64,000 nucleotides of DNA. Origin: Taudactylus pleione. Lineage: Eukaryota; Chordata; Amphibia; Anura; Myobatrachidae. The stretch is taken from NCBI GenBank assembly GCA_031769625.1, contig JAUIMM010000703.1, positions 868,001 through 932,000 on the forward strand, read 5' to 3'. The notes beneath the pieces are model-generated. The model was not told the DNA's origin. It did not search any database and saw only the letters and a program-made list of their open reading frames with translations. Made by a program: the position numbers and the translations under genes. Below, in pieces: positions 44,490-56,149 of this stretch (its first letter is position 1; the number at the start of each line of letters is the position of its first letter).

Positions 44490-44862
44490 TGATCCTCGCG
44501 CTGGTCTCCATAGCAACCAGGGGGGTCTTTCAAAACAATAACATGATTACCCAAAACCAAACAGACAAGTATTGGTATGTGTGTTGTCACACATACCAAT
44601 ACTACGCGAATGCCAGCTGACGGGACGTCACAGAAATTCCAATGTCCCGTCAGCCAATGAGCAGCCACTATATGTGAATCGGCCCCTGATTGGCTGGCAG
44701 GACGTTGGAATCTCCGCAACGTCCCATCAGCTGGCAATACGCGTAGTATTGGTATGTGTGACTGACAACACACATAACAATACTTGTCTGTTTGTTTTCG
44801 GGTAATTGTGTTATTGTTTTGCAAAGACCCCCCTGGATGCTACAGAGACCAGCGCAAGGATG
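44490..44862. repeat. Long foldback element
   Basis: The arms pair over about 80 bp: ATCCTCGCGCTGGTCTCC with GGAGACCAGCGCAAGGAT-like, GGGGGTCTTTCAAAACAATA with TATTGTTTTGCAAAGACCCC-like, and AGACAAGTATTGGTATGTGT with its complement. The centre has a second nested pair, GACGGGACGT against ACGTCCCATC. Confidence 0.82.
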
Positions 44863-44948
44863 GAGGTGAGTATAGGATCTTTGTTGCAGGTACTCCCATT
44901 GGATTCTACAGGGACAAGGGGACAGAAACATCTGGCAGCAGGTAAGTA

Positions 44949-46592
44949 CAGTCAGGTGCATAAATATTGGGACATTGACAGAATATTCATATTTTGGCCT
45001 CTATTCACCACCACAATGGCTTTGAAATGAAACAAACAAGATGTGCTTTACCTGCAGACTTTCAGATTTAATTTGAGGGTAATTACATCCAAATCAGGTG
45101 AACGGTGTAGGAATTACAACGGTTTCTATATGTGCCTCCCACTTTTTAAGGGGCCAAAAGTAATGGGACTATCAACTCAAAAGCTATTTCATGGCCAGGT
45201 GTGGGCTATTCCCTCGTTATTTCATTATCAATTAAGCAGGTAAAAGGTCTGGAGTTGATTCTAGGTGTGACATTTGCATTTGGAATCAGTTGCTGTCGAC
45301 TCTCAATATGAGATCCAAAGAGTTCTCACTATCAGTGAAGCAAACCATCATTAGGCTGAAAAATCAAAACAAACCCATCAGAGAGATAGCAAAAACATTA
45401 GGTGTGGCCAAATCAACTGTTTGGAACATTCTTAAAAAGAAAAAACGCGCCGGAGAGCTCAGCAACACCAAAAGACCTGGAAGACCACGGAAAACAACTG
45501 TGGTGGATGACAGAAGAATTATTTCCCTGGTGAAGAAAAACCCCTTCACAACAGTTGGCCAAATCAAGAACACTCTCCAGGAGGTAGGTGTATATGTGTC
45601 AAAGTCAACGATTAAGAGAAGACTTCACAAGAGTGAATATAGAGGGTTCACCACAAGATGTAAACCATTGGGGAGCCTCAAAAACAGGAAGACCAGATTA
45701 GAGTTTGCCAAACAACATCTAAAAGCCATTACAGTTCTGGAACAACATCCTATGGACAGATGAGACAAAGATCAACTTGTACCAGAGTGATGGGAAGAGA
45801 AGAGTATGGAGAAGGAAAGGAACTGCTCATGATCCAAAACATACCACCTCATCAGTGAAGCATGGTGGTGGTAGTGTCATGGCGTGGGCATGTATGGCTG
45901 CCAATGGAACTGGTTCCCTTGTATTTATTGATGATGTGACTGCTGACAAAAGCAGCAGAATGAATTCTGAAGTGTTTCTGGCAATATTATATGCTCATAT
46001 TCAGTCAAATGCTTCAGAAGTCATTGGACGGCGCTTCACAGTGCAGATGGACAATGACCCGAAGCATGCTGCAAAAGCAACCAAAGAGTTTTTTAAAGCT
46101 AAAAAGTGGAATGTTATGCAATGGCCAAGTCAGTCCCCTGACCTGAATCCGATTGAGCATGCATTTCACTTGATGAAGACAAAACTGAAGGGAAAATGCC
46201 CCAAGAACAAGCAGGAACTGAAGACATTTGCAGTAGAGGCCTGGCAGAGTATCACCAGGGATGAAACCCAGCGTCTGGTGATATCTATGCGTTCCAGACT
46301 TCAGGCTGTAATTGCCTGCAAAGGATTTGCAACAAAGTATTAAAAAGTGAAAGTTAGATTTAGGATTGTTTAGTTTGTCCCATTACTTTTGGCCCTTAAA
46401 AAGTGGGAGGCACATATAGAAAGAAACCGTTGTAATTCCTACACCGTTCACCTAATTTGGATGTAATTACCCTCAAATTAAATCTGAAAGTCTGCAGTTA
46501 AAGCACATCTTGTTTGTTTCATTTCAAAGCCATTGTGGTGGTGAATAGAGGCCAAAATATGAAAATTCTGTCCCAATATATATGCACCTGAC
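44949..46592 (+). mobile_element. Tc1/mariner transposon with long inverted repeats
   Basis: The left end CAGTCAGGTGCATAAATATT follows a TA (44947-44948). Inverted repeats of about 220 bp (44949-45170 and 46372-46592) match closely. A near-complete transposase lies between them. The extreme right tip stops at CACCTGAC, where a CAGTGGTCGAAG sequence begins, so the last few bases and the second TA are lost or displaced by a later insertion. Confidence 0.92.
45308..46343 (+). pseudogene. Tc1-family transposase (DD34E), single frameshift
   Basis: The start MRSKEFS at 45308 suits the family. The paired-like helix-turn-helix (REIAKTLGVAKSTVWNIL), the GRPRK linker and a second helix-turn-helix (SKSTIKRRL) are intact. 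A net two-base loss in the A-run at about 45721-45724, within LKKP-like sequence, shifts the frame just before the first catalytic Asp. Beyond it the catalytic residues are all present: TDETK (about 45760), MDNDPKHAAKA (about 46048) and NPIEHAF (about 46150), ending ACKGFATKY. This is by far the better preserved Tc1 copy in the window. Confidence 0.93.
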
Positions 46593-47530
46593 CAGTGGTC
46601 GAAGTGTGCCGGTATGTGGCGGTATGACATACCGGCACTTCGCTTTGTACACACAGACCGGAAGTTGCTGATTGAATTGTGTGTCTTGTACAGTCGGCGG
46701 CTGTACAGCGTGGGAGTGGCTCGAATGCTGCATGCGTGACTTGCAGAGCCACACACTCTGAAGCTCTTCAGTGCCGCCCGCCTGCAGTATAATGCCGCGT
46801 CCAATCTGAAGTTCTGCTGCTCAGGGTCAGAGGCTGGATGGCTCTTGACTGCTCCTTCGTTGCTGCTATATGGAGCTCCGGTCCCTGCTCTCCCCTCCCC
46901 CCTCAACTCCCTCTATGCCTCTCCTCCCGTCCTCCTCACCTGAGTGATGCTGCTCCTGGCCAGGGGCACCGGGAGGGGGGGGGTAGCGGGTACAAATTAC
47001 CCGGGTCCGACGCCGCCGCCCCCTCCCTCACAGCAGCCCAGCAGTCTCCTATGCCTGGGGGGGGGGAGAGCGATCACCCTGATCGCATCCCCCCTGGCTT
47101 TGAGGGGGCTCAGAGAGCCACCCCCTACCTCCCCAGCGCGCAAACTTTTTTTTTCTTCGGGAAGGGGGCGTGATTAGGCCACGCCCCGATACCCGGGCCT
47201 GCTCCTTTCTCGCTCTCATAGGGTTGCGAGTTACTGATGGGGTGAACTCCGGTCCCTGCTCCTCACTCCATTCCTCATCTATTCTCCACTCCCTCTGTGC
47301 ACCCCCTTCCTACTAACCTGACTGCTGCCATGCCCCTGAGAAGGAGATTGGTGACAGCTGCTGCACCGTATCAGTGGCAGGCAGCAAGGTCAGTAATAGA
47401 GAAGGGCCAGGGGCATCAGCTGGATACAACAGAGGCATGCCATGGGTGGACAGAGGTGACAAGCTGTGCTAGCCAAGGCTACATCACACTGGGCGACTGT
47501 ACTGTCAGCCCGCACTCAAGCTGGCCCTTA
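46593..47530. other. hAT-like fragments, unresolved
   Basis: CAGTGGTCGAAGTGTGCCGG at the left looks like a hAT end, followed by a hairpin (AAGTGTGCCGGTATG with its complement). GGCCAGGGGCACCGGGAGGG at about 46957 and GGCCACGCCCCGATACCCGG at about 47178 look like parts of a second element. I cannot pair the ends. Confidence 0.4.
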
Positions 47531-48066
47531 GGGCCTAATTCAGACCCGCTCGCGAGCGCTGAGTGCTCGCAAGCGGGTCGATGGTGCCCAAGTGCGCATG
47601 TGCACGACGGAGGGAGCTCCGTCGTGCACATGCGCGAGACCCGAATAACGACAGCCAAGCCATCGCTATGGGTCTTGCACCAAAGCGGGCGTGCTGTCGA
47701 TGGTGAGTGACAGCACGCCCCCTTTGGTAGGCGTGCTGGGGGCGTGGCTGTCCAGACGGAGGCATTCCCATGGGAACGCCTACCGTCTGGGTCCGGCCCC
47801 ACTGACATCAAGAGTGTTTTTGGCTCTGATAGAGCCAAAAGCACTCCGGGCTTGCGGCAGACGAGACCCTACCGCAAGGGTCTCGTCGCAAGCCCGATGG
47901 TCGCGATGGTCTTGACCATCGCGACCATCTTTTTGGACGCTCGCATAAGCTGTGGGTGGTCACCCACAGCTATGCGAGCGGCCAGAAGGCTGCTCCAATT
48001 TCAGCTAGGACGGCCCTGATTCAGAGCGAGCACTCTTGTCAGAGCGTCCGGCTCTGAATCAGGCCC
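47531..48066. repeat. Hairpin-chain element, GGGCCTGATTC family
   Basis: The ends are GGGCCTAATTCAGACCC and GGCTCTGAATCAGGCCC with TSD TTA (47528-47530, 48067-48069). It is closely related to 8540-9039 and 17644-18192, with GACGGAGGGAGCTCCGTC, GGCTCTGATAGAGCC, GAGACCCTACCGCAAGGGTC and TGTGGGTGGTCACCCACA hairpins. Confidence 0.92.
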
Positions 48067-48382
48067 TTAGTCCAGTGCAGAAATCCTTCAATGCACTGTG
48101 CACATATTTAAGGTATTTTGACAGAGGACTAAACTTATTTCTGTTTTTTGCAGAAACTATGTATAGACCTGTTCTACTACTGTTGGAGAGACCGAGAGGG
48201 AAGAATTTTAAGCAAGGGTAGGTGAAATGGTCAGATGAAAGATACTTGAAAGATAGAGAAATTGTAAAAATATAAAGTGATTTGGTTGAGGGGAAAGGCA
48301 TTGGTGGTTATGCTGGCAACAGGGAGACATTAAAGTTTGCTGGTGAAGAGAATTCAGTGGAAGCAGGCCCATCCAGGGTGCC

Positions 48383-48618
48383 TATCTGTGTGTGCGTTTT
48401 TTCCTATGGGGGCCTGTGTGTGTGTGTGTTTTTTTTCCTATGGGGGCCTGTGTATGTGTGTTTTTTTCGTATGGGGGCCTGTGTGTGTGTGTGTGTTTTT
48501 TTCCTATGGGGTCTGTGTGTATGTGTGTTTTTTCCTATGGGGGCCTGTGTGTGTATGTGTGTTTTTTCCTATGGGGGCCTGTGTGTGTGTGTGTGTGTGT
48601 GTGTTTTTCCTATGGGGG

Positions 48619-48680
<62 letters not shown>

Positions 48681-48691
48681 TCCTATGGGGG

Positions 48692-48739
<48 letters not shown>

Positions 48740-49125
48740 TCCTATGGGGGCCTGTGTGTGTGTGTTTTTCCTATGGGGACCTGTGTGTGTGTTTTTCCTA
48801 TGGGGACCTGTGTGTGTGTGTGTTTTTTTCCTATGGGGGCCTGTGTGTGTGTGTGTGTTTTTCCTATGGGGACCTGTGTGTGTGTGTGTTTTTCCTATGG
48901 GGGCCTGTGTGTGTTTTTCCTATGGGGACCTGTGTGTGTGTGTGTTTTTCCTATGGAGGCCTGGGTGTGTGCGTGCTTTTCCTGTGGGGGCCTGTGTGTG
49001 TGTGTTTTTCCTATGGGGGCCTGGGTGTGTGTGTGTGTTTTTCCTATGGGGGCCTGTGTGTGTGTGTGTGTTTTTCCTGTGGGGGCCTGTGTGTGTGTGT
49101 TTGTATGTGTTTTTTTTCCATACCC
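48383..49125. repeat. Compound (TG)n minisatellite, about 20 units
   Basis: Each unit is TTTTTCCTATGGGGGCC followed by a (TG)n run of variable length; the longest run is about 48 bp (48617-48676). The pattern makes Cys/Val-rich and Phe-rich frames on the plus strand and Thr/His frames on the minus strand, which I reject as genes. Confidence 0.95.
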
Positions 49126-50289
49126 CCACTTCAAAATTTCCACTTCGACCACTGCACCTGACTATATGTGTGAATGGGATAAGTGTTTGTATTAAACTTG
49201 TACTGTATACGGTGTGTGTTCTGTCTTTATTTAACAGTGGGGGCACTGTAGTTCCACAAGTGCCAAAGGGCAGGTATGCTGGCACCTTTAGTTCCACTGT
49301 AAAGTTCAATAGTTTAATACTTTTTAACACTTTATTAACCCCGTACCCACCGCTCCAGGGGTGTGGGAAAGAGCCCCAGGGTTCAGACCAAGCCTGGGGT
49401 TTGGGAGAGGGGGGACCACTTTTTGGGGGGTCCCCACCTCCCCTGAGATCGCCGGATTGGCCTGGACAGCTTGGGGTGTGAATGCTTTGGCCCTGGAGAC
49501 ACGGTAATAGGGTGTCCAGGCTGTGGTATTACACACCAGTCGGTTTGAGTCCAGAGCATGTTTTAAATATAGGGGGACCACTACGCATTTCTTTCCCCCT
49601 ATATTTAAAACCAACACTGGCCCTGCAGCCAGGTGCTGGTTCTTAAATTGCGGTGGAACCCTACTCATTTTGTTCCCCGTAATTTTAGGAACCAGGACTG
49701 GCTGACCAGTCCAAGGCTGGTTAGCCTTTTGGGGGGGTACCCCCGTAAATTTTTCAGAAAAATTAACCCTAAAAACACACATATCATTCGTAAACATACA
49801 CAAATCACACTGATTTGTGTATGTTGGATGGCAACTCGCAGATCAGGAGGTGGTGCATTTGAAACTTTTATTGACCCCCCGATTTGGTAGTATAATAGCA
49901 AAACGAAAGTGGAAAATTCCCGATTTAGGCAGAAATGAATGAAAAGTACTTCCGATTTGAGCCGATGGTGAATTTATTTCTATTGAAAAAAATGGCAGAA
50001 TTTGTGGCATTAAATCACCCGATTTCAACCCCAAAAGATGAATAAATCACCCGACTTTAATGATAGTAAATTCCCGAACTGAAAAAAAGTGATTTTTTTT
50101 CACCTGAGATAGCAATCTCGGATCAACATCAATCTTAGTAAATTTACCCCCAGGAGTCAGTGACAGGGAGATGAGACAGTCCAAGGGAATACAGTTAATA
50201 TGCAGAGATTTGTAATAGAGAACCAGGCAAACTATAGTCCTTGCTGTGATAAGTGGGAACTGACAATGATATCTATTAAACGTATTCAG
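49126..50289. other. Unassigned DNA with several hairpins
   Basis: It contains ACACAAATCACACTGATTTG with TGT at about 49798, repeated ACC/GGT palindromes at 49350-49750 (AAATATAGGGGGACCACTA against its complement), and TAAATTTACCCCC at about 50140, which resembles the tip of a MITE. I cannot pair full ends. Confidence 0.4.
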
Positions 50290-50565
50290 GTCTGTGACTG
50301 AAGCTTAAGGAACCTGTTTTCACTTGCAAAGATGAATGTTAGCAGACAGGAGATCTGGTAAGCATGCAATTGTCTGTGATTGTACAGTAGATGAGAGTAC
50401 TTGCTTTCACTTGAAGAGATGAATGGTAACTGACAGGATATCTGGTAAACATGCAATGGTCTGTGTGGTTTTAGATGAAAGTAACTGTTGTGACTTGCTA
50501 AGATGAATGATAGCAGACAGGAGATCCAGTAAACATGCAGTAGTCTGTGATCTGAGGCCAAGGTA
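50290..50565. repeat. About 87-bp tandem repeat, three copies
   Basis: Units share AGATGAATG, GACAGGAGATC and TGGTAAACATGCAATGGTCT. It may be part of the copia element's LTR region, but I cannot show that. Confidence 0.8.
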
Positions 50566-50733
50566 ATCCAAATGACAGACTAGGTACAAAAACAGACTAA
50601 AGACTAGGACACAGCAAACGTCCTGGAACTGCAGATGTATTACATACAAGGTTAGACTATCATCAGCACTGAGGAGTCAGTGAGACCAGGCCATAAAGGT
50701 GCTTGATTGACTTATCTGGCTCACTCCCATGAC

Positions 50734-51314
50734 TCACAAAATCAGCTGCACAAAATTACATGTAATGCCCAAAGGGCTGCATAGCATGTAAACATGAAGA
50801 CTGTCTCTGGGCCGCAGTTTCCTGAATAATGTGGCCCTTCCCACATGTTCTAACAATAAGCTTTTGGCTGTTAATGTCCCACAATCTGTATCCTTAGCTG
50901 TCTTTGCAATATCCAAGCCTAATACATGAGATGGACTTGGGATCTCACTTGCAACTCTTTTCTTTAAGGATATGGGCTTAAGTTTTATACCCAAAGTCAC
51001 AGAGATGACTGGGATTGGCTTTTTACTGGACCATGACTCCAGTGGTGTTTCCCATTTGACTGCCACTGTAGGTGCTCGATTCTTGAGTTACGCTGTAGGT
51101 AGGCCTACCTCTGCCTAGAATCTGTTATCCAGACCCGCATCACTTGGCATAGTCCGTGTTCTTTCAACAATCATTCTGTTTGACCTTTCACTCATGCCAT
51201 TCCATTCAGGTGCAGGTAATCGTTAATTGGTTGTGGATGCCACTCTTCTTTAGAAAGATAGCTAGATCTCTGTTCTCATATTCTTCACCATTGTCAGACC
51301 TTAGCACTTTAATT
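50734..51314 (-). pseudogene. Ty1/copia integrase fragment
   Basis: On the minus strand, EWNGMSERSNRMIVERTR and SDAGLDNRF (about 51110-51215) match the Glu-containing end of the copia integrase core (family: EQNG-SER-NRTLVE). Further on, WETPLESWSSKKP and SLLLEH-type blocks are its C-terminal region. Stops and a frameshift near 51075 break it. RT is not in the window. Confidence 0.8.
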
Positions 51315-51579
51315 TTTTAGCAGAGATGAGCTGTTCAGATTCTGTGGAATCTGAACACACCCGAACTTCCGGGATCCGAGGTGATCTGAGCCACAGCTCG
51401 GATCTCTCTATCTGCCTCGGATCCCTACCCAAGCCAAAAGCTCAAGTCAATGGGCTGACAGCTGATTGGGTGAGAGAGCCATCTGTCATGGCTGTCAACC
51501 AATCAGCACTTCCCCATAGACTTCAATGGGGCATACGGAACACAAGATGGTGGCCACCACGCGACTGAAGACACGGTCA

Positions 51580-52075
51580 TCTGCAGTGCCAACAATGCCG
51601 GCATCCCCTGCAGTGCCGACACCACCACACCCCAGCACTAGCCAACACTGCCAGGAACCCCACACTGAGGACACCGCCGGTGTCCCTGCACTGTTGATAC
51701 TGCCGGCACTTCCACACTCAGAAAATTGCTGGCACTCCTGCACTGCCAACATTGCTGGCACCCCTGCACTGAGAAAACTGCCGGCAATTGTGCACTGCCG
51801 ACACCGCCAGCACTCCTGCACTGAGGACACTGCCACCACCCCCGCACTGATGCCACCGCCGCCACCCCAGAACTGCCGACACTGACAGCAACCCTGCACT
51901 GAGGACACCACCGGCACCCCCACACTGCTGGCACTCCTGCACTGCCAACACTGATAGCACCCCCACACTGTGAACACTGTCGGCACTCCTGCACTGCCAA
52001 CACCACCAGCACTCCCGCACTGAGGACACCGCCACCACCCCCACACTGCTAACATCACCGGCACAATTTTGGCAC
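51580..52075. repeat. About 25-bp minisatellite (CACTGCCGACACCGCC)
   Basis: About twenty degenerate units contain CACTGAGGACACCGCCGGCA or CTGCACTGCCAACA. It lies within the sequence separating the copia integrase and protease parts. Confidence 0.85.
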
Positions 52076-52216
52076 CATCTGTCACAGTAAGTGCACCATT
52101 GGTGTATCCAACTTGCACTGTATCCAACCCACACTGTATTTGACCCACGCTGTATCCGACCGTGCTGTATCCGACCCACGCTGTATCTGACCCATGCTGT
52201 ATCCGACCCGCACTGT

Positions 52217-52368
52217 GGCCGATTCAGTGCCGGACGCTCTTTGTGAGCGCTCGCTCTGAATCTGGGTGGCCTGTTTTTTTGGGGGGCCGGCCTCCATGCC
52301 GCTCGCTAAGCTGTGCGTGCGCAGTGCCCCACCATTGGCCCACTTGCGAGTGGGTCTGAATGAGGCCC
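52217..52368. repeat. Short hairpin-family element in satellite
   Basis: GGCCGATTCAGTGCCGG to GGTCTGAATGAGGCCC, 152 bp; flanks TGT and TTT allow a decayed 3-bp TSD. It is an internally deleted member. Confidence 0.75.
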
Positions 52369-52616
52369 TTTATTCGTCCGACCCACACTTTATTCCAACC
52401 TGCACTGTATACGACCCGCACTTTATCCAACCCACACTGTATCCCGCACTGCATGAAACCTGCACTGTATCCAACCCACACTGTATCCAACCCACAGTGT
52501 GTCCGACCCATACTGTATCCGACCAACACTGTATCCGACCCATGCTGTATCCGACCCTTACTGTATCTGACCGACCCACACTGTATCCGACCCGCACTTT
52601 ATCCAACCCACACTGT

Positions 52617-53153
52617 GGCCCTCATTCAGAGGCGGTCGGAGGATGCAAGAGGTCGCTCAAAAACTGGGCGGCCGCTTGCATCCTGACCGGAAGCCTCTGT
52701 TTCGGTCGTTAGGCTGTGGGTTTACACCCACAGCTCTAACGACCGCTAGGGTGATGGTCGAGATGGTCATAGACCATCACGACCATCTGGGCTTACGACG
52801 AGACCCTAGGGTTGGGTCTCACTTGTCGTAAGCCCCAGAGAGCTTCTGGCTCTGTCAGAGCCAGAAGCTCTCCACTGACATCACTAGTGATGTCAGTGGG
52901 GCCTCCCCCAAACGGCAAGCGTTCCCATGGGAACGCCTCCATTTGGGCTGCCACCCCCCCGGCCCGCCTTCCAAACGGGGCGAGCTGTCAATCAACATCA
53001 ACAGCTCGCCCCCTTTGGAAAGAGACCCGCTACGACCGGCGCTGTCGATCGTAGCGGGTCTCACGCATGAGCACGAAGGAGCCGGCTCCCTCGTGCGCAT
53101 GCGCACTGGACAAACATTGTCGTAGACCATACGGCCGCCTCTGAATGAAGCCC
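52617..53153. repeat. Hairpin-chain element in the 16-bp satellite
   Basis: GGCCCTCATTCAGAGGCGG to CGCCTCTGAATGAAGCCC with TSD TGT (52614-52616, 53154-53156). The TSD is part of the satellite unit (CACTGTATCC), so the empty site is known. Hairpins include ACTGACATCACTAGTGATGT with CAGT, and GAGAGCTTCTGGCTCTGTCA with its complement. Confidence 0.92.
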
Positions 53154-53227
53154 TGTATCCAACACTGCATGAAAAATGCACCTTATCCGACCCGCACTGT
53201 ATCCAACTCACAGTGTATCCGAGTACC

Positions 53228-53501
53228 TCAGATCCAGTATCTGCTTGAGTACTCACTGCATGCATCAAGATTTGCAATTTCTGCAACGGGTCAGACCTGC
53301 TGTAATTGTGCATGACGGGCTGATGTGCTTCGATGTTACCGATGTATACACCAGTGCGAGGTGTTACAGATGTGAGAATGTAGTAGTGAGTGTCTCTATG
53401 CTGGCTGACCGGTTGCAGACATTAGCATATTTTCGCAGCTTCATTGTATGCGATTACACAGCTGCAATTGCAGTTGCAACCTATACTGAATCAGGCCCCC
53501 A
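53228..53501. repeat. Right part of a GGGGCCTGATTC-type element
   Basis: It ends TACTGAATCAGGCCCCC. The segment AGCTGCAATTGCAGTTGCAA near the end matches GCAACTGCAATTACG near the left end of the element at 63655. The left boundary is not clear. Confidence 0.55.
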
Positions 53502-54084
53502 GTATTCTATGCCATCGTTCCATGGACTGGTTTGAATCTGAAGTTACCATCGCACAACACTCCTCAGTCTCAAGGGTGTACAGTTGTTGGCACCCTGTTG
53601 CCATTGCAATTACATTTTCTCTTTTATTATACACAATAACACTGTCCCTCTGGAAATTGGACCTTGTATTGCTCCTTTTACAGTACACTAATGGCAACCT
53701 GATTGGTTCCTAGATCTGGCACAAAATGCACATCTTCAATGTCTGTAACAATAGTTTTGCCATTGCTCCTCAAGTGCACAGAAATTGTAAGTGGCATTTA
53801 AGATTCCTATTGCCCTGAAGTTTACAGGAGCACATTAGAGCCATTTGATAGCAAGATAGAGTTCTTAGCATTGCTCTCAATAGGAAAGTGTTATTGAAAT
53901 GGCAGCAGCTTGGCATGTACAATCTCCATTGATGGCTTGGCAGCGCAAGACTCCAAAACTACTACTAGAAAATCATACTCTGGTGTTAGATTTTGCAGCA
54001 TTGCCATTGCAACCTTCTCGTAGTCTACTTGGACGCCTACAGATGTCAATTGCTGAGAGATAGACAGCATCCTATCTATATATT
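53502..54084 (-). pseudogene. Ty1/copia protease to pre-integrase fragment
   Basis: On the minus strand the pre-integrase motif SMERWHRILG (about 53500-53530) is preceded by LYTLETEEC, the pattern of the copia GAG-pre-integrase domain. Upstream sequence toward 54084 fits the protease region (SKILA-like stretches) but is full of stops. The gag-only LTR element at 54085 cuts it. Confidence 0.7.
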
Positions 54085-55656
54085 TGTCACAATCCTGGCT
54101 AGTTTTTACCTTTTGTGACTAACCTCTGCCAGCTGCTCCATGGATCTGTGTTTGTAATTCTCCTGGGACATCTGCTCTGGCTGAATCATGCTGGCTGTAA
54201 CATCTCTGTGTGTGCAGACTGCTCTTCCCCCACACTGAGTAAACACCTGGACCGTGCTCTGTCTGAGCATTGCTAGTCTTAATTGGAATCACAGGTGTGG
54301 TCCTGATTCTCAAGGGTGCAGAGATGATTACTCCCTCTGCATGTTGTGCCTTGCTCCTCTCAGAATGCCACTGCCAGACCACCTGTCTGTATCCACCAAT
54401 CGCTGCCAGACTCAAGGTATATAGATCCTCCTCTAATAGCACTCAGTGCTTGAACATCTTGTTACATTCTGTGGTGTACAACTTATGCTATAGCTGTACC
54501 TCTGAGTACCAGTATGTCCCAGGCTCCTGTGCTATCCGTAAGCCTGCTGTGTTCAGCTATCCACGCTACCAGCCTCTCACCTATGGCTCCCAGGCTGCTC
54601 CAAGTAGCTTCCACGCTACCAGCTTCTCCACACAGCTCCCAGGCCGCACCAAGTAGCTTCCACGCTACCATCTCTCACCTACGGCTCCCAGGCCACTCCA
54701 AGTAGCTTCCACGCTACCAGCTTCTCCACACGGCTCCCAGGCCGCACCAAGTAGCTTCCACGCTACCAGCATCTACCCACGGCTATCTGGCCGCTCCACG
54801 TAGCCACCTAGCTACCAGCGTCTACCCACAGCTATCCAGCCGCTCCACGTAGCCACCCAGCTACCAGCGTCTACCCACGGCTATCTGGCCACTCCACGTA
54901 GCCACCCAGCTACCAGTGCCTACCCACGGCTATCCGGCCGCTCCACATAGCCACCCAGCTACCAGCATCTACCCACGGCTATCCGGCTGCTCCACGTAGC
55001 TACCCAGCTACCAGCGTCTACCCACGGCTAACCGGCCACTCCACGTAGCCACCCAGCTACCAGCGTCCACCCACGGCTATCCAGCCACTCCACGTAGCTA
55101 CCCAGCTACCAGCGTCTACCCACGGCTATCCAGCCGCTCCACATAGCCACCCAGCTACCAGCGTCTACCCACGGCTATCCAGCCGCTCCACGTAGCCACC
55201 CAGCTACCAACGTCCACCCACAGCTTCCCAAGCCACAACAAGTAGCTTCCACCCTACCATCCATCTGCAAGCCCATCTACTAGTAACCCGACCAGCTCAG
55301 TTAGCCTTCCTGCCAGTCCCAGTCCGGTTCCTCCAAGTCCACTCACCTCACTGCTCATTAGCTGCACCAAGTAGCTTCCATGCTACCATCCATCTGCAAG
55401 CTCATCTACTGGTACCCCGACCAGCTCAGTCAGCCTACCTGTCGGTCCCAGTCCGGTCCCTCCAAGTTCCTTCTGGTCTCACTCCAACGTTGCTAGTTTC
55501 CAGTTCCAGTCACTCATCACCAAAGGCAGTTCTCACTGCTACCCACTTCTTATATTAAAAGAGCTATTCATGTTACCCATGGTTCCAGTCCAGCCGGCCT
55601 CCAGTGATTCCAGTTCATCACCTGATACAGGTAACTCACTAGCACCAACTGTGACA
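54085..55656 (+). repeat. 5' LTR of gag-only copy 2, with 48-49 bp tandem units
   Basis: From about 54560 to 55240 it consists of units such as CCAAGTAGCTTCCACGCTAC and CCACCCAGCTACCAGCGTCT. The unique right part ends with the gag start ATG at 55570 and TGTGACA. Confidence 0.92.
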
Positions 55657-56149
55657 GTATGTTCAAGCCTAACGATGGTGGCGGATCACGCACCTAATCC
55701 TGGATCAAGTGCTTTCCGTAACCTAATCACTCGTTTGGATTCACAGGAGGCGGTACAGCATTGAGTACTACAGCTTCTGCAAATTCTGACTAACCGGCTA
55801 GATGATACCCAAATCTTACCTGAACCCCTAACTATTTTCCATCAACTGCTGGAACAGCTACAGGCTCTACTCAGCAAAATCTTTCAGCTCATTCCTGAAT
55901 TTCTTAGAGCTACCTCTGTCTCAACTAAAAACTCTGTCTTGGAATCTCTAAGAACCAAAGATTCTTCCATGCCAAGTAAAGTGAGACATCGAAGTTACCC
56001 GTGCTCCAAGCTCTCTGTGGCTAAACGCCAGCGGCGTAAAGATTTACATCTCTGTCGCTATTGTGGAGCTTCTGACCACTTTATCAAAGGCTGTCCCCTT
56101 TGCAATTCCAGCAGTATAACAATGTGTCAATGTCTCAATGCCTGTTCCC

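Larger units (their letters stand above)
52100..53225. repeat. 16-bp satellite (CACTGTATCCGACCCA) split by two MITEs
   Basis: Units run at 52108-52213, 52372-52616 and 53157-53225. The period is 16 bp and phase is conserved around each insertion. It is an independent record of where the MITEs entered. Confidence 0.92.

Noticed and set aside
48282..49481. A 399-codon plus-strand frame rich in Cys, Val and Phe
   Set aside because: It is the GT minisatellite read through; all three frames give the same periodic peptide and no family motif.
51495..52179. Cys/Val/Gly-rich minus-strand frames that look like small secreted proteins
   Set aside because: They follow the 25-bp and 16-bp tandem repeats and change register with them.
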